Part shown: positions 51,629 to 60,292 of the stretch, piece after piece | Layout of the letters: every line of letters begins with the position of its first letter | How positions within the stretch are numbered: position 1 is the stretch's first letter | Source: JAIQET01 sp035542575 | GTDB taxonomy: Bacteria > Acidobacteriota > Terriglobia > Terriglobales > Acidobacteriaceae | Assembly: GCA_035542575.1 (NCBI GenBank) | Contig: DATKLE010000068.1 | Location: 1 to 64,000, forward strand | Direction of reading: 5' to 3' | Length of the DNA stretch: 64,000 bases | Made by a program: the position numbers and the translations under genes | The notes under the pieces: generated by a model | Seen by the model: the letters and a program-made list of their open reading frames with translations, nothing else | The model's database searches: none | Told to the model about the DNA's origin: nothing

Positions 51629-52600
51629 GTGAGCAAATCAACCGTGGTCGACGTTGACGGCAAGAAACTGTCGCTGTCCAATCTGGACAAGATTCTGTAC
51701 CCTGCCGCCGGCTTTACCAAGGGCCGGGTCATCGACTACTACGTGCGCATTGCGCCCGTGCTCCTGCCGCACTTCGCCGAACGCCCCCTGACCCTGAAGC
51801 GCTATCCCGAGGGCGTCAACCAGGAATACTTCTACGAGAAGAACGCGCCCACGCACAAACCCGAGTGGGTGAAGACCGTGGCGGTCTGGAGCGAGGGCAA
51901 CCACCGCAACGTCAATTACGTTCTGGCCAACGACCTGCCCACGCTGGTGTGGGTGGCGAACCTGGCCTCGCTCGAGCTCCATCCTTCGCTTTCCCTGGCG
52001 AAAGATATTTACTGTCCCACCATGATGGTGTTCGATCTCGATCCCGGGCCGCCGGCCGACATCGTGCAATGTGCGCAGGTGGGAATGTGGCTGCGCGAAA
52101 TTTTTGAGCACTTCGGCCTGCAAAGTTTTCCCAAGACTTCCGGTTCCAAGGGACTGCAGATTTACGTTCCGTTGAACACTCCCACGACGTACGACCAGAC
52201 CAAGCCGTTCGCCAATGCCCTGGCGCGATTGCTCGAAGCCGATCATCGCGATCTGGTCGTCTCCGACATGAAGAAGGCCTTGCGCGTCGGCAAAGTGCTG
52301 GTGGACTGGAGCCAGAATGACGAGCACAAAACCACCATCGGCGTTTATTCCTTGCGGGCGCGCGAGCGTCCCACGGTGTCCACGCCCGTGAAATGGGAGG
52401 AGGTGGAACGCTGCCTCAAGAAGAAAGATGCCAGCCTGTTGGTCTTCGAAGCCGCAGACGTGCTCAGGCGCGTGGACAAGATGGGCGACCTGTTTGAGCC
52501 GGTGCTCAAGCTCACACAGGAATTGCCCAAGCTGGCGGGAAGCGAGGAGCCTGCCCCAGCGAAAGGGCCGAAGCATACCAGCCGAGGCCGGAAGCGTTAA
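51629..52600 (+). CDS. stand-alone LigD-type polymerase (archaeo-eukaryotic primase fold)
   Basis: 323 aa from a GTG at 51629. It matches the polymerase domain of LigD: SNLDKILYPAAGFTKGRVIDYY, HFAERPLTLKRYPEGV, VFDLDPGPP (catalytic acidic pair) and FPKTSGSKGLQIYVPL. Residues such as VLVDWSQNDEHKTTIGVYS follow. There is no ligase or nuclease domain. It would fill gaps in non-homologous end joining with Ku and a ligase; neither is in this window. Confidence 0.9.
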   Translation: MSKSTVVDVDGKKLSLSNLDKILYPAAGFTKGRVIDYYVRIAPVLLPHFAERPLTLKRYPEGVNQEYFYEKNAPTHKPEWVKTVAVWSEGNHRNVNYVLANDLPTLVWVANLASLELHPSLSLAKDIYCPTMMVFDLDPGPPADIVQCAQVGMWLREIFEHFGLQSFPKTSGSKGLQIYVPLNTPTTYDQTKPFANALARLLEADHRDLVVSDMKKALRVGKVLVDWSQNDEHKTTIGVYSLRARERPTVSTPVKWEEVERCLKKKDASLLVFEAADVLRRVDKMGDLFEPVLKLTQELPKLAGSEEPAPAKGPKHTSRGRKR

Positions 52601-52930
52601 GCCGAATAATTTATAGTGTCGTGATCCCGAGGCCCGGCGCAGTTCAGCCGGGCGGAGGATCTGGCGAGCAGCGGCACGAAGTTCGGCGTCGACGACGCCG
52701 GCGACCACGAGTCCTTGCCGCCCCGCGCAAGGTCCTTCGTCGGGCTAACGCCCGTCTCAGGATGACGCCACAGAGACTTCCGCACTGTGTGTACCTATAA
52801 GTCCCGGCGTCATCTCGAAGCCCGGCGCAGATCAGCCGGGCGAGAACCTGCCCTGAGCGTAGTCGAAGGGGATCTTGCGCACAGTACCAATGCTCTGGAC
52901 TCGAGCATTAACCTAGACCCGAGGTGAACT
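52601..52930. repeat. hairpin-rich gap with two REP-like copies and CCTGAGC elements
   Basis: This 330-bp gap has no gene. CCCGGCGCAGTTCAGCCGGG at about 52632-52651 and CCCGGCGCAGATCAGCCGGG at about 52821-52840 are near-identical palindromes. A CCTGAGC element in minus orientation lies at 52729-52766 with an internal CGGGC-GTTA-GCCCG stem, and another in plus orientation at 52848-52871. Confidence 0.65.
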
Positions 52931-53650
52931 ATGGCACAACTCTTCGCCGGAACCTCCGGCTGGGCCTATCCCAGCTGGAAGCCCGACTTCTACCCGCAGA
53001 AGCTGCCGCAGAAGAATTTCCTACAGCACTACGCCACCCAGCTCAACACCGTCGAGGTCAATTTCACCTTCCGCCAACTGGTGAAGGAGACGACCATCCA
53101 GAAGTGGATCGCAGAAACCCCGGCCGGTTTCCGCTTCGGCGTCAAGGCCCACCAGGTCATCACTCACATCAAGCGACTGAAGAACACGCAGGATTTCGTG
53201 CCGCGATTCCTGAGCACCATCCAACCCCTCGCCCAGGCCGGCAAGCTGGGCCCGGTCCTCTTCCAGCTGCCGCCCAACCTGAAGGCCGATGCTTCCCTGC
53301 TCGAAGAGTTTCTTGCGTCCCTGCCCCGTGCCATGCCATCAGCCTTCGAGTTTCGCCACGCCTCCTGGTGGACGGAGGAAACCTTCGCGCTGCTGAAATC
53401 GCACAACCGCGCCCTCTGCGTCGCCGAGACCGAGGAGCGCACCACTCCCGACGTGGTGACCGCCGACTTCTGCTACTACCGCTATCGCAAGCCCAGCTAC
53501 ACCGCTGATGAACGTCGCGCCATGGTGGACCGTCTGCAGGCACACCGCAGCGCAGGTCGCGATGTTTACGCCTATTTCAAACACGAAGAGACGCCCGAAG
53601 GCGCCATGTATGCGGTAGAGCTGTTGAAAGAAGTTTCCTCCATAGTGTGA
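52931..53650 (+). CDS. DUF72 (YecE-like) protein
   Basis: 239 aa, a TIM-barrel-like soluble domain of the DUF72 family: LFAGTSGWAYPSWKPDFYP at the start, NTVEVNFTFRQL, FRFGVKAHQVITHIKRL, LGPVLFQLPPNLKAD, AFEFRHASWW, and YAYFKHEETPEGAMYAVELL at the end. The biochemical role is unknown. It lies just upstream of the two Xer recombinases; the intervening 120 bases look non-coding. Confidence 0.9.
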   Translation: MAQLFAGTSGWAYPSWKPDFYPQKLPQKNFLQHYATQLNTVEVNFTFRQLVKETTIQKWIAETPAGFRFGVKAHQVITHIKRLKNTQDFVPRFLSTIQPLAQAGKLGPVLFQLPPNLKADASLLEEFLASLPRAMPSAFEFRHASWWTEETFALLKSHNRALCVAETEERTTPDVVTADFCYYRYRKPSYTADERRAMVDRLQAHRSAGRDVYAYFKHEETPEGAMYAVELLKEVSSIV

Positions 53651-53772
53651 TCGCAGGTTTCTTCGCGACCTTTGCGGCCTTTCTCAGCCACCTTTGCGGT
53701 TTAAGATTTTGTACTTCCTCCGCACCCGCCTCATCACTTTCCCCAGCGTCCGATAACGCGCATACTCGCCCT

Positions 53773-54693
53773 GTGCCCACCGAAGCCAATACCCGCCTGC
53801 TCGCCAGCTTCGTCGATTATCTGAAAATCGAGAAGGGCCTCGCCCCGTTGACGGTCTCCGCCTACACCACCGACATCGGCCAATTTGCCGGCTTTCTGGA
53901 AAAGCGCAGGCGCGCTCTGAGCAGCGCCCGCCGCAACGACGTGCGCGACTTCATTCAGCAGCTCTTCTCCAACCAGGTGGACGGCCGGTCCGTAGGCCGC
54001 AAGCTCTCTGCGCTCCGTCATCTCTACCGCTACCTGCTGCTCGACAAGGTCGTCACCCACGACCCCACCCTCAACATCGACAGCCCAAAACAATGGAAGG
54101 TGTTGCCCAAGTCGCTCGCCCGTGACGAAATGGAAACCATGCTGCGCAGCCCTCGCCCCGCGTCCAACCGCAAGGAAGCCGAGGCCATCGCCGCCCGCGA
54201 CCGGGCAATGCTGGAAGTCTTCTACGCCGGAGCGCTGCGGGTCTCGGAAATCATCGGAGTCAAACTGGAGGACCTGAAACTCGATCTTGGTTACGTGTTA
54301 GTGCGAGGCAAGGGCGACAAGGAACGGATTGTCCCGCTGGGGCGCTCAGCCCAGGATTCGCTCACCAGCTACATGGGTCAGCCGCGCGCTGCCCTCGCGG
54401 CGGGCAAGGCTTCCCCGCTGCTGTTCTTCGCCCGCGGAGGCCGCAAGCTCACCCGCCAGCGTGTTTGGCAGATGGTCCGCCAGGCTTCCGTTGCTGCTGG
54501 ACGCAACGCCAGCCCGCACATGCTGCGTCACAGCTGCGCCACTCACATGGTCGAAAACGGCGCCGACCTGCGCACCGTTCAGACCATTCTCGGCCACGCT
54601 GACATCGGCACCACCCAGGTCTACACCCATCTGGCGCTCGACCGCTTGAAGAACGTGTACCAGAAACACCATCCGAGGGCGAAGGCACGTTGA
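53773..54693 (+). CDS. tyrosine recombinase, XerC/XerD family (first of tandem pair)
   Basis: 306 aa from a GTG at 53773, which sits where the core-binding SAM-like domain should begin (NTRLLASFVDYLKIEKGLAP); the frame starts upstream at 53647 but that part lacks coding character. Catalytic residues: Arg156 (ALRVSEI), Lys180 (RGKGDKERIVPL), His249-x-x-Arg252 (HMLRH), His275 (GHADIG) and Tyr284 (TTQVYTH). Likely acts on a dif-type site to resolve chromosome dimers. It is followed by a second copy nine bases downstream. Confidence 0.93.
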   Translation: MPTEANTRLLASFVDYLKIEKGLAPLTVSAYTTDIGQFAGFLEKRRRALSSARRNDVRDFIQQLFSNQVDGRSVGRKLSALRHLYRYLLLDKVVTHDPTLNIDSPKQWKVLPKSLARDEMETMLRSPRPASNRKEAEAIAARDRAMLEVFYAGALRVSEIIGVKLEDLKLDLGYVLVRGKGDKERIVPLGRSAQDSLTSYMGQPRAALAAGKASPLLFFARGGRKLTRQRVWQMVRQASVAAGRNASPHMLRHSCATHMVENGADLRTVQTILGHADIGTTQVYTHLALDRLKNVYQKHHPRAKAR

Positions 54694-54702
54694 ACGTAGG
54701 AG

Positions 54703-55623
54703 ATGAAGCCAGACACTACAAAACGCGCAAGCACGCCGGTCGAAAAGTCCATCGCCCAGTTTCTGCGCACGCTGCGCGAACGCAATGCCTCGCCGCATAC
54801 CATCAAGGCCTATGCGGGAGATTTGGACAACTTCGCCGCCTACGTGGGACCACGCACCTGGGGCACGATTGACCACGTCGCCATCCGGGGATTCCTCTCT
54901 CATCTTTATGAGAAGAGACTAAGCAAGACTTCCGTGGCCCGCTCGCTGGCAGCTGTCCGCTCGCTCTACCGCTGGCTGGCCCAGGAGGGTGTCGTCGAAC
55001 AGAATCCCGCGGCGCTGGTCTCCACGCCAAAGCTCCCCAAGAAGCTTCCTCGCGTGCCGACAATCGAAGAGATGAACACCGTTCTCGATGGTCAGATGCC
55101 CGAAGTCGCGGCCTTTCCGGAGCGCGACCGCCTCATGCTGGAGTTGCTCTACGGCTGCGGCATCCGTAACTCCGAGCTGATTGGCATCAACCTCGACGAC
55201 ATCCGGCTGAGCACCGAGGCCATTCTGATCCGTGGAAAGGGGAAAAAAGAACGTTACGTGCCCTTCGGCGATTCGGTTAAGAGCGCCCTTGCTGCCTACC
55301 TGCCGGCACGCCAGCAGGTCCTGGCGCAGTCCAGGAAGAACTCGCCAGCCCTGCTCATCAACCGCCGCGGCGGCCGCCTCACCACGCGCAGCGTGGGCCG
55401 CATCACAAAGAAGATTGCCGTTGCCAAAGGCCTTTCCCCTGACGTGCATCCCCATACCCTGCGCCATGCCTTCGGAACCCACATGCTCGAGGAAGGCGCC
55501 GACTTGCGAGCAATCCAGGAGATGCTTGGTCACGAGCGCCTCTCCACCACCCAGCGTTACACCCAGCTGTCGATCAAGCATGTGCTCCACGTCTACGATC
55601 AAACCCATCCCCGCGCAAAATAG
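54703..55623 (+). CDS. tyrosine recombinase, XerC/XerD family (second of tandem pair)
   Basis: 306 aa. Same architecture as its neighbour: Arg155 in GCGIRNSELIG, Lys in RGKGKKERYVPFG, His251-x-x-Arg254 (HTLRHAFGTHM), GHERLSTTQRY with Tyr286. The two proteins are clearly related but distinct, as expected for a XerC/XerD pair. Which is which cannot be told by eye. Confidence 0.93.
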   Translation: MKPDTTKRASTPVEKSIAQFLRTLRERNASPHTIKAYAGDLDNFAAYVGPRTWGTIDHVAIRGFLSHLYEKRLSKTSVARSLAAVRSLYRWLAQEGVVEQNPAALVSTPKLPKKLPRVPTIEEMNTVLDGQMPEVAAFPERDRLMLELLYGCGIRNSELIGINLDDIRLSTEAILIRGKGKKERYVPFGDSVKSALAAYLPARQQVLAQSRKNSPALLINRRGGRLTTRSVGRITKKIAVAKGLSPDVHPHTLRHAFGTHMLEEGADLRAIQEMLGHERLSTTQRYTQLSIKHVLHVYDQTHPRAK

Positions 55624-55639
55624 TGGGCCTGTAAGATGC

Positions 55640-56010
55640 GAGACTGGCTCGATTGGGCTCACCCCAGCCCCGAAGGGGCGAACATAATGATGCCCGGGGC
55701 GCCAGCCCCGGGTTTGAAAGCCAGTACAAGCTAGTCCCGCAGGGACGACAGAAACGCCTGGTGGGTGACGCAGCCCTTCAGCGCTGCGATAGGGAGCCAC
55801 ATCGGGCTGTGTGGCTCTAGCCGCTATGGACCGACTCAGCCAGCAAGAGCCTCAGCGCCTAAAGGCGACTCACTTTGAGGTGGCCTGTCCGCAGGCCTGA
55901 AGGCCTGCGCCACCCAAGACCATCGGCCGCTTTGGGTTGGAGCCTTTGGGTGGCGCAGCGCTTTCAACGCCGCGATAGCGTGGCCAAGAGAGAGGCGGCT
56001 TCAGCCGCCG
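55640..56010. repeat. island of at least five hairpin repeat types
   Basis: The 456-bp gap 55624-56079 has no gene. It contains CCCCGAAGGGG (about 55665), CCCGGGGC...GCCCCGGG (about 55693-55712), GTCCCGCAGGGAC (about 55734-55746), a GGTGGGTGACGCAGCCC copy (55759-55792), CAGGCCTGAAGGCCTG (55892-55907), the 55945-55985 copy of the family seen at 46505, and GGCGGCTTCAGCCGCC (55994-56009). Confidence 0.7.
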
Positions 56011-56079
56011 AGCGTGCCTATGCTGCGCCCCAACTGTGACACCTTGCCCTCCACACGCGCCTTTGCCTCCCACCTGGCG

Positions 56080-56433
56080 TCACGAAGCCCGCAGGTCCCG
56101 CCGGATCAGCGCCGAATCCAGGAAAAATCCCAAACCCACCGCCAGCGGAATTACGCCGAAAGCCGCCGCCACCCAGGCATCCGACTCCACCCGGGCGATC
56201 AGCGCGAAGGTGATCATGTAGCCCAGCGCCGCCGTCACCAGCAGGATGCCCGCTCGCCGCGACCGCGCCGCCTCCGGCAGCTCCGGCTGCATGGGCACGT
56301 TCACACCCCGTGCAATCGCCGCCAAGCGTTCCTCGGTGCGCAGCTTCCGAACCCGGTAAAAGGTGTACATCGCCGCAATCGGAATCCCAAAGATCATGAT
56401 CACGGCTACCAAACCAATCAGATCCCCGTCCAT
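56080..56433 (-). CDS. small membrane protein (DUF6249-like)
   Basis: 117 aa from an ATG at 56433 with GGAGAGG about five bases upstream; the frame reaches 56457. An N-terminal hydrophobic helix (LVAVIMIFGIPIAAMYTFY), a basic cytosolic stretch (RVRKLRTEERLAAIARGV) and two more hydrophobic helices (ILLVTAALGYMITFALIA, VAAAFGVIPLAVGLGFFL) make a three-segment layout like DUF6249 proteins. Function unknown. It diverges from the kinase gene. Confidence 0.68.
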   Translation of the reverse strand: MDGDLIGLVAVIMIFGIPIAAMYTFYRVRKLRTEERLAAIARGVNVPMQPELPEAARSRRAGILLVTAALGYMITFALIARVESDAWVAAAFGVIPLAVGLGFFLDSALIRRDLRAS

Positions 56434-56553
56434 GATGCCTCTCCTTTGCCGCGCCATCCACGCGCGTTTCTAGCTGCCATCAATTGAGGGTACGGAAGGG
56501 TGACAAGGAAAGTTCCGCAGGCCGGCTGGCCGCAACACCAGCAGCCCTGCAGT

Positions 56554-56582
56554 TTGACTTGCCCTCGCCACCCGCCTACCAT
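56554..56582 (+). promoter_or_regulatory. sigma-70-type promoter of the kinase gene
   Basis: TTGACT at 56554-56559, a 17-bp spacer and TACCAT at 56577-56582. Predicted transcription start is close to 56589, five bases before the ATG at 56594, so the message would be almost leaderless. Confidence 0.55.
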
Positions 56583-56593
56583 GATTTCACTCC

Positions 56594-59308
56594 ATGATTG
56601 GCCAAACCATCTCCCATTACCGCATCGTCGAAAAGCTCGGCGGTGGCGGCATGGGCGTGGTTTACAAGGCCGAAGACACCCGCCTGCACCGTTTCGTCGC
56701 TCTCAAGTTCCTGCCCGATGAGGTGGCCCGCGACCCGCAGACGTTGAGCCGTTTCCAGCGCGAGGCCCAGGCCGCCTCCGCACTCAATCATCCCGGAATC
56801 TGCACGATCTACGACATCGGCGAGGAGGGCGGCCAGGCGTTCATCGTCATGGAATACCTGGACGGGATCACGCTGAAGCATCTCATCGCGGGTCGTGCCC
56901 TGGAGGTCGAAAATCTCCTGTCGTTGGCGGTTGAAGTCGCCGACGCTCTCGACGCCGCTCACGCCGAAGGCATCATCCATCGCGACATCAAGCCCGGCAA
57001 CATCTTCGTGACCAAGCGCGGTCACACCAAGATCCTCGACTTCGGGCTGGCCAAAGTCACTCGGGAGACCAGCGCGATGTCCACCGAGGCGGTGCTTGCC
57101 GAAGCCACCTCGCCGGTCAGCGCCAAAGACCTCACCAGCCCGGGCACCGCTGTCGGCACCGTGGCGTACATGTCTCCCGAACAGGCCAAGGGCAAGGAAC
57201 TGGACACCCGCAGCGACCTCTTCTCCTTCGGAGCGGTGCTCTACGAAATGGCCACTGGGACTCTACCCTTCCACGGGGACACCTCGGCGACCATCTTCGA
57301 CGGCATCCTCAACCGCGCTCCGATTCCGCCCATTCGCCTGAATCCGAAGTTGCCGCCGAAACTCGAGGACACGATCAGCAGACTGTTGGAGAAAGACCGC
57401 GACCTGCGCTACCAATCCGCCGCCGAGCTGCGCAGCGACCTGAAGCGGCTGAAGCGCGACACCGAGTCGGGACGCCAGCCGGTTTCCGAATCCGCCAGCA
57501 CTCCCGCCGCAACCGTTCCTGCCGCCGACCTCACTTCCAGCGGCTCCGTCTTGCTGCACGCCGCCAAGCAGCACAAAACCGGCATCGGCCTGGTCTTGGC
57601 GGTAGTCGTCGTCGTCCTGGTCGCCGCCGGATTCGGAATCTACTCCCTGTTCTTCTCCGGTCGCAATCTGCCGTACCAGAACATCAAGCTCACCAAGGTC
57701 AGCGGCACCCATAACGCCCGCATTGCCGCCATGTCCCCCGACGGAAAGTACATGGCCTACGTCCTCAACGACGAAGGACTGGAGTCATTGTGGCTGCGCC
57801 ACCTCGCCAGCGACAGCAACGTGCAGATCGTCCCTGCCGCCCACGTCCAGTACAATGCTCTGCGCTTCGCGCCGGACGGCAGTTCTATCTATTACTCCCA
57901 TACCGAACCGACCAGCGGACCTCAATCTCTGGAGTATGACCTCTACCGCACACCGGTGCTGGGTGGAGGCGCGCAGCTGCTGGTCAAAGATATCGACAGT
58001 GACCCAAGCTTCTCTCCTGATGGGCAGCGTTTTGTCTTCGAGCGCTCCAATAACCCGGAGCCCGGCAAGTTCAATGTGCTGATTGCCAACGCCGATGGCA
58101 CGAATGAAAAAGTCCTGGCCAGCGGACCCATCAGCGAAACCCTCGCAGATCCCCTCTGGTCGCCCGACGGCAAGACCATCTCCGCCTACCAGATCCCCGG
58201 CACAGCGAATCTGGGCACGATCGTCTCCATCGACCCCACTACCGGGAGCCGCAAACCGATTTACGTGTCCAAGGATGCCATCCTCTCAGACGCGGCCTGG
58301 TTGCCCAGCGGCAAAGCCCTGGTGGTCATCTTCACGAATCTCGACTTGCAGTTCCGCCGCAACCAGATCGGGTTGATCAGCTACCCCGCCGGACAGTCCC
58401 GGGTCATTACAGCCGACACCAACGATTACAGCGCGTTGAGCGTTTCTTCCGACGGTTCGACCATCGCGGCCATCATGCGTCAGTCCGATCGTCAACTTTA
58501 TGTAAGCCCCGGTGAAAAAGCAGACTACTCCGACGCCCGGCGAATCCCCTCCGATGAGCTCCACGAGTCCGTAGCCTGGACGCGCGACGGCAACGTTCTC
58601 GTGGAAAAAGATGCTGGAATCGAACTGATGGGTCTCGATGGCAAGACGACCAGCGCCCTGTCGGCGGCCACGGGAGAACCTTTTGGTTGTTCGGACGGGC
58701 ACGTCGTATTCGCCCGCGGCGATGTCAAGGCGCTTACCCTCAACATCTGGAGCAGCCAGGCGGACGGCACCGACCTCCGGCAACTGAGCCAGGGTAGAGA
58801 CGATGAGAATGCCGCGTGCTCACCCGATGCCAAGTGGGTCTTCTACGTCGTCCGGCCAACTCGCACCCTGATGAAAGTGCCCATCAACGGTGGGACGCCG
58901 CAACGCGTGACCAGTACCTTTGTGGAGTTTGGCGGGCACTTCGATTTCGCCCCCGACGGAAGAACTTTGGTCCTGGGCACCTACGACTTCAAGGCGCAGA
59001 GACCGAACATTTCACTGCTCTCTACCGATTCCGGCCAAGTGTTGCGCACTTTTGAGTACGACCCGCGGCACTCTGGACAACTGCGCTTCAGTCCGGACGG
59101 CAAAGGCATCGTTTACCCCATCCGCGAGAAGGGAGTCGACAATCTCTGGCTGCAACCACTGGACGGCACTCGCGGCCGGCAACTGACCAACTTCGATTCC
59201 CTCAAGATTTTCTCCTACCGGTGGTCGCTCGACGGTAAGCGCCTGGCCCTGGTGCGCGGGGACTCGCCGTCCGATGTGGTGCTGATCCAGGAAGCTGCCA
59301 GGAAATAA
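56594..59308 (+). CDS. receptor-like Ser/Thr protein kinase with TolB-type propeller
   Basis: 904 aa. The kinase domain spans 9-275: glycine loop GGGGMGVVY, Lys38 (VALKFLP), HRD (129-131, HRDIKPGN), DFG (149-151) and GTVAYMSPEQA. A membrane helix lies at 331-353. The rest is a periplasmic beta-propeller of TolB/PD40-type repeats (MSPDGKYMAYV, DPLWSPDGKTISAYQ, FSPDGKGIVYPI, WSLDGKRLALVRG). Acidobacteriota have many such kinases. It probably senses an extracellular ligand; none is indicated. Confidence 0.94.
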   Translation: MIGQTISHYRIVEKLGGGGMGVVYKAEDTRLHRFVALKFLPDEVARDPQTLSRFQREAQAASALNHPGICTIYDIGEEGGQAFIVMEYLDGITLKHLIAGRALEVENLLSLAVEVADALDAAHAEGIIHRDIKPGNIFVTKRGHTKILDFGLAKVTRETSAMSTEAVLAEATSPVSAKDLTSPGTAVGTVAYMSPEQAKGKELDTRSDLFSFGAVLYEMATGTLPFHGDTSATIFDGILNRAPIPPIRLNPKLPPKLEDTISRLLEKDRDLRYQSAAELRSDLKRLKRDTESGRQPVSESASTPAATVPAADLTSSGSVLLHAAKQHKTGIGLVLAVVVVVLVAAGFGIYSLFFSGRNLPYQNIKLTKVSGTHNARIAAMSPDGKYMAYVLNDEGLESLWLRHLASDSNVQIVPAAHVQYNALRFAPDGSSIYYSHTEPTSGPQSLEYDLYRTPVLGGGAQLLVKDIDSDPSFSPDGQRFVFERSNNPEPGKFNVLIANADGTNEKVLASGPISETLADPLWSPDGKTISAYQIPGTANLGTIVSIDPTTGSRKPIYVSKDAILSDAAWLPSGKALVVIFTNLDLQFRRNQIGLISYPAGQSRVITADTNDYSALSVSSDGSTIAAIMRQSDRQLYVSPGEKADYSDARRIPSDELHESVAWTRDGNVLVEKDAGIELMGLDGKTTSALSAATGEPFGCSDGHVVFARGDVKALTLNIWSSQADGTDLRQLSQGRDDENAACSPDAKWVFYVVRPTRTLMKVPINGGTPQRVTSTFVEFGGHFDFAPDGRTLVLGTYDFKAQRPNISLLSTDSGQVLRTFEYDPRHSGQLRFSPDGKGIVYPIREKGVDNLWLQPLDGTRGRQLTNFDSLKIFSYRWSLDGKRLALVRGDSPSDVVLIQEAARK

Positions 59309-59320
59309 CCGCGATCCTGC

Positions 59321-60067
59321 CTACTGGCACGACAACGCCGGTTTGCCCGCATCGGGATTTGGCTCAGCCGTGATTGCGATCACCGGATGCACCTCCCACA
59401 GCGTGGCCGCCTTCTGGTGACACTGCTTCTTGCCCCGCCCGCCGCCGGGATCGCTCCCCGAGTGCGCGCTGTCCCAGAACAACTGTCCGACCACCGTGAC
59501 CCTCGGCGGATGCGCAATGCAGGTGCCGCTGTCGGAGACGGACTTCAATTTCAGGATCTTCATCACGTCCGCCCTTGCCTGTGTCACCTTGGCTTTGAGA
59601 TCGGCATCGTCCACGAATTGCGGGTCAGGGATCTCCACGATGACGCACCCCTCGCGTTCATCGCGGGTTTCGCCGATCTGGATGTGGTAATCGCCGTCTT
59701 CGAAGTCGTTGTGCGTCTGGTTAAAGGACGCTTCGCGGGCAATCAGTTGCAGGTAGCCGTGCTGCACCGAGAGCAACTGGCCTTCGCGCAGGCCTCCCTT
59801 CACCTGGGAATGGACTTTGTTCTGATGCTCGTCGCGGCTCGCTTTCGATTCCGACGTGAACAGCGGCGGCAGGTTCTTAAGTTTCGAGATAGTGACCGAC
59901 TTGGGAGTCTGGCTCAGGTCTGCGCTGGTCTTTACCGGCCATCGGTCGTGACCCGGCCCGATGTTCTTCTCCTTTGCCGTTCCCGAAACTACCAGCAGCA
60001 AACCCACGCCGCACAAGTTGACAGCGGTGCGGAGCAGTTTTCGCGTCGTGCCAGATACAGTCCTCAT
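59321..60067 (-). CDS. secreted hypothetical protein
   Basis: 248 aa from the ATG at 60067 (MRTVSGTTRKLLRTAVNLCG), with GGAGG five bases before it; an ATG at 60085 is in frame. The signal peptide ends near SGTA. The body is hydrophilic with DDADLKAKVTQARADVMKIL and HPPRVTVVGQLFWDSAHSG segments and several Cys (CVIVE, GTCIAHP, KQCHQ, ALSCQ). I do not recognise the family. It converges on the kinase gene with a 12-bp gap. Confidence 0.65.
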   Translation of the reverse strand: MRTVSGTTRKLLRTAVNLCGVGLLLVVSGTAKEKNIGPGHDRWPVKTSADLSQTPKSVTISKLKNLPPLFTSESKASRDEHQNKVHSQVKGGLREGQLLSVQHGYLQLIAREASFNQTHNDFEDGDYHIQIGETRDEREGCVIVEIPDPQFVDDADLKAKVTQARADVMKILKLKSVSDSGTCIAHPPRVTVVGQLFWDSAHSGSDPGGGRGKKQCHQKAATLWEVHPVIAITAEPNPDAGKPALSCQ

Positions 60068-60130
60068 GGAATCCTCCATCGTCAAACCTGGATTGGGGGA
60101 AGGACTCCGGGGCCGTGCAGTCTGGCGGCC

Positions 60131-60136
60131 ATTATA
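60131..60136 (-). promoter_or_regulatory. candidate -10 for the 59321 gene
   Basis: TATAAT on the minus strand, about 63 bases before the ATG at 60067. The -35 position (CAAGAG, 17 bp away) is poor. Confidence 0.3.
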
Positions 60137-60149
60137 GTACCGGCCTCGG

Positions 60150-60245
60150 CTTTCTCTTGGGATTATTCAGGGGTCGCGCCTGGTCAGCAAAGAGGTACTG
60201 CAGCCAACCGCGGCGGCGACTCCCCTTCCGACGTGGTGAAGCGGA
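60150..60245 (+). pseudogene. possible relic of a kinase/propeller C-terminus
   Basis: One frame reads FSWDYSG..., then RGGDSPSDVV at about 60209-60238. The octapeptide GDSPSDVV equals the one at the end of the neighbouring kinase (59262-59285 region), and the DNA differs only at synonymous third positions (GGC/GGG, TCC/TCG, CCT/CCG, GAC/GAT). This looks like a decayed related gene rather than a live one. Confidence 0.35.
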
Positions 60246-60292
60246 GAAGAAGGCTCGCCGACCCAACCCCCGGGGCTTGACCTTCCTCACTC

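Noticed and set aside
51638..52708. 356-codon minus-strand frame over the LigD polymerase gene
   Set aside because: The plus-strand frame has catalytic motifs and ribosome site; the minus frame has neither.
55624..56079. Possible CRISPR array or dif site in the hairpin island
   Set aside because: Repeats are of different types, irregularly spaced and palindromic in differing ways; no match to a Xer dif core was recognised.
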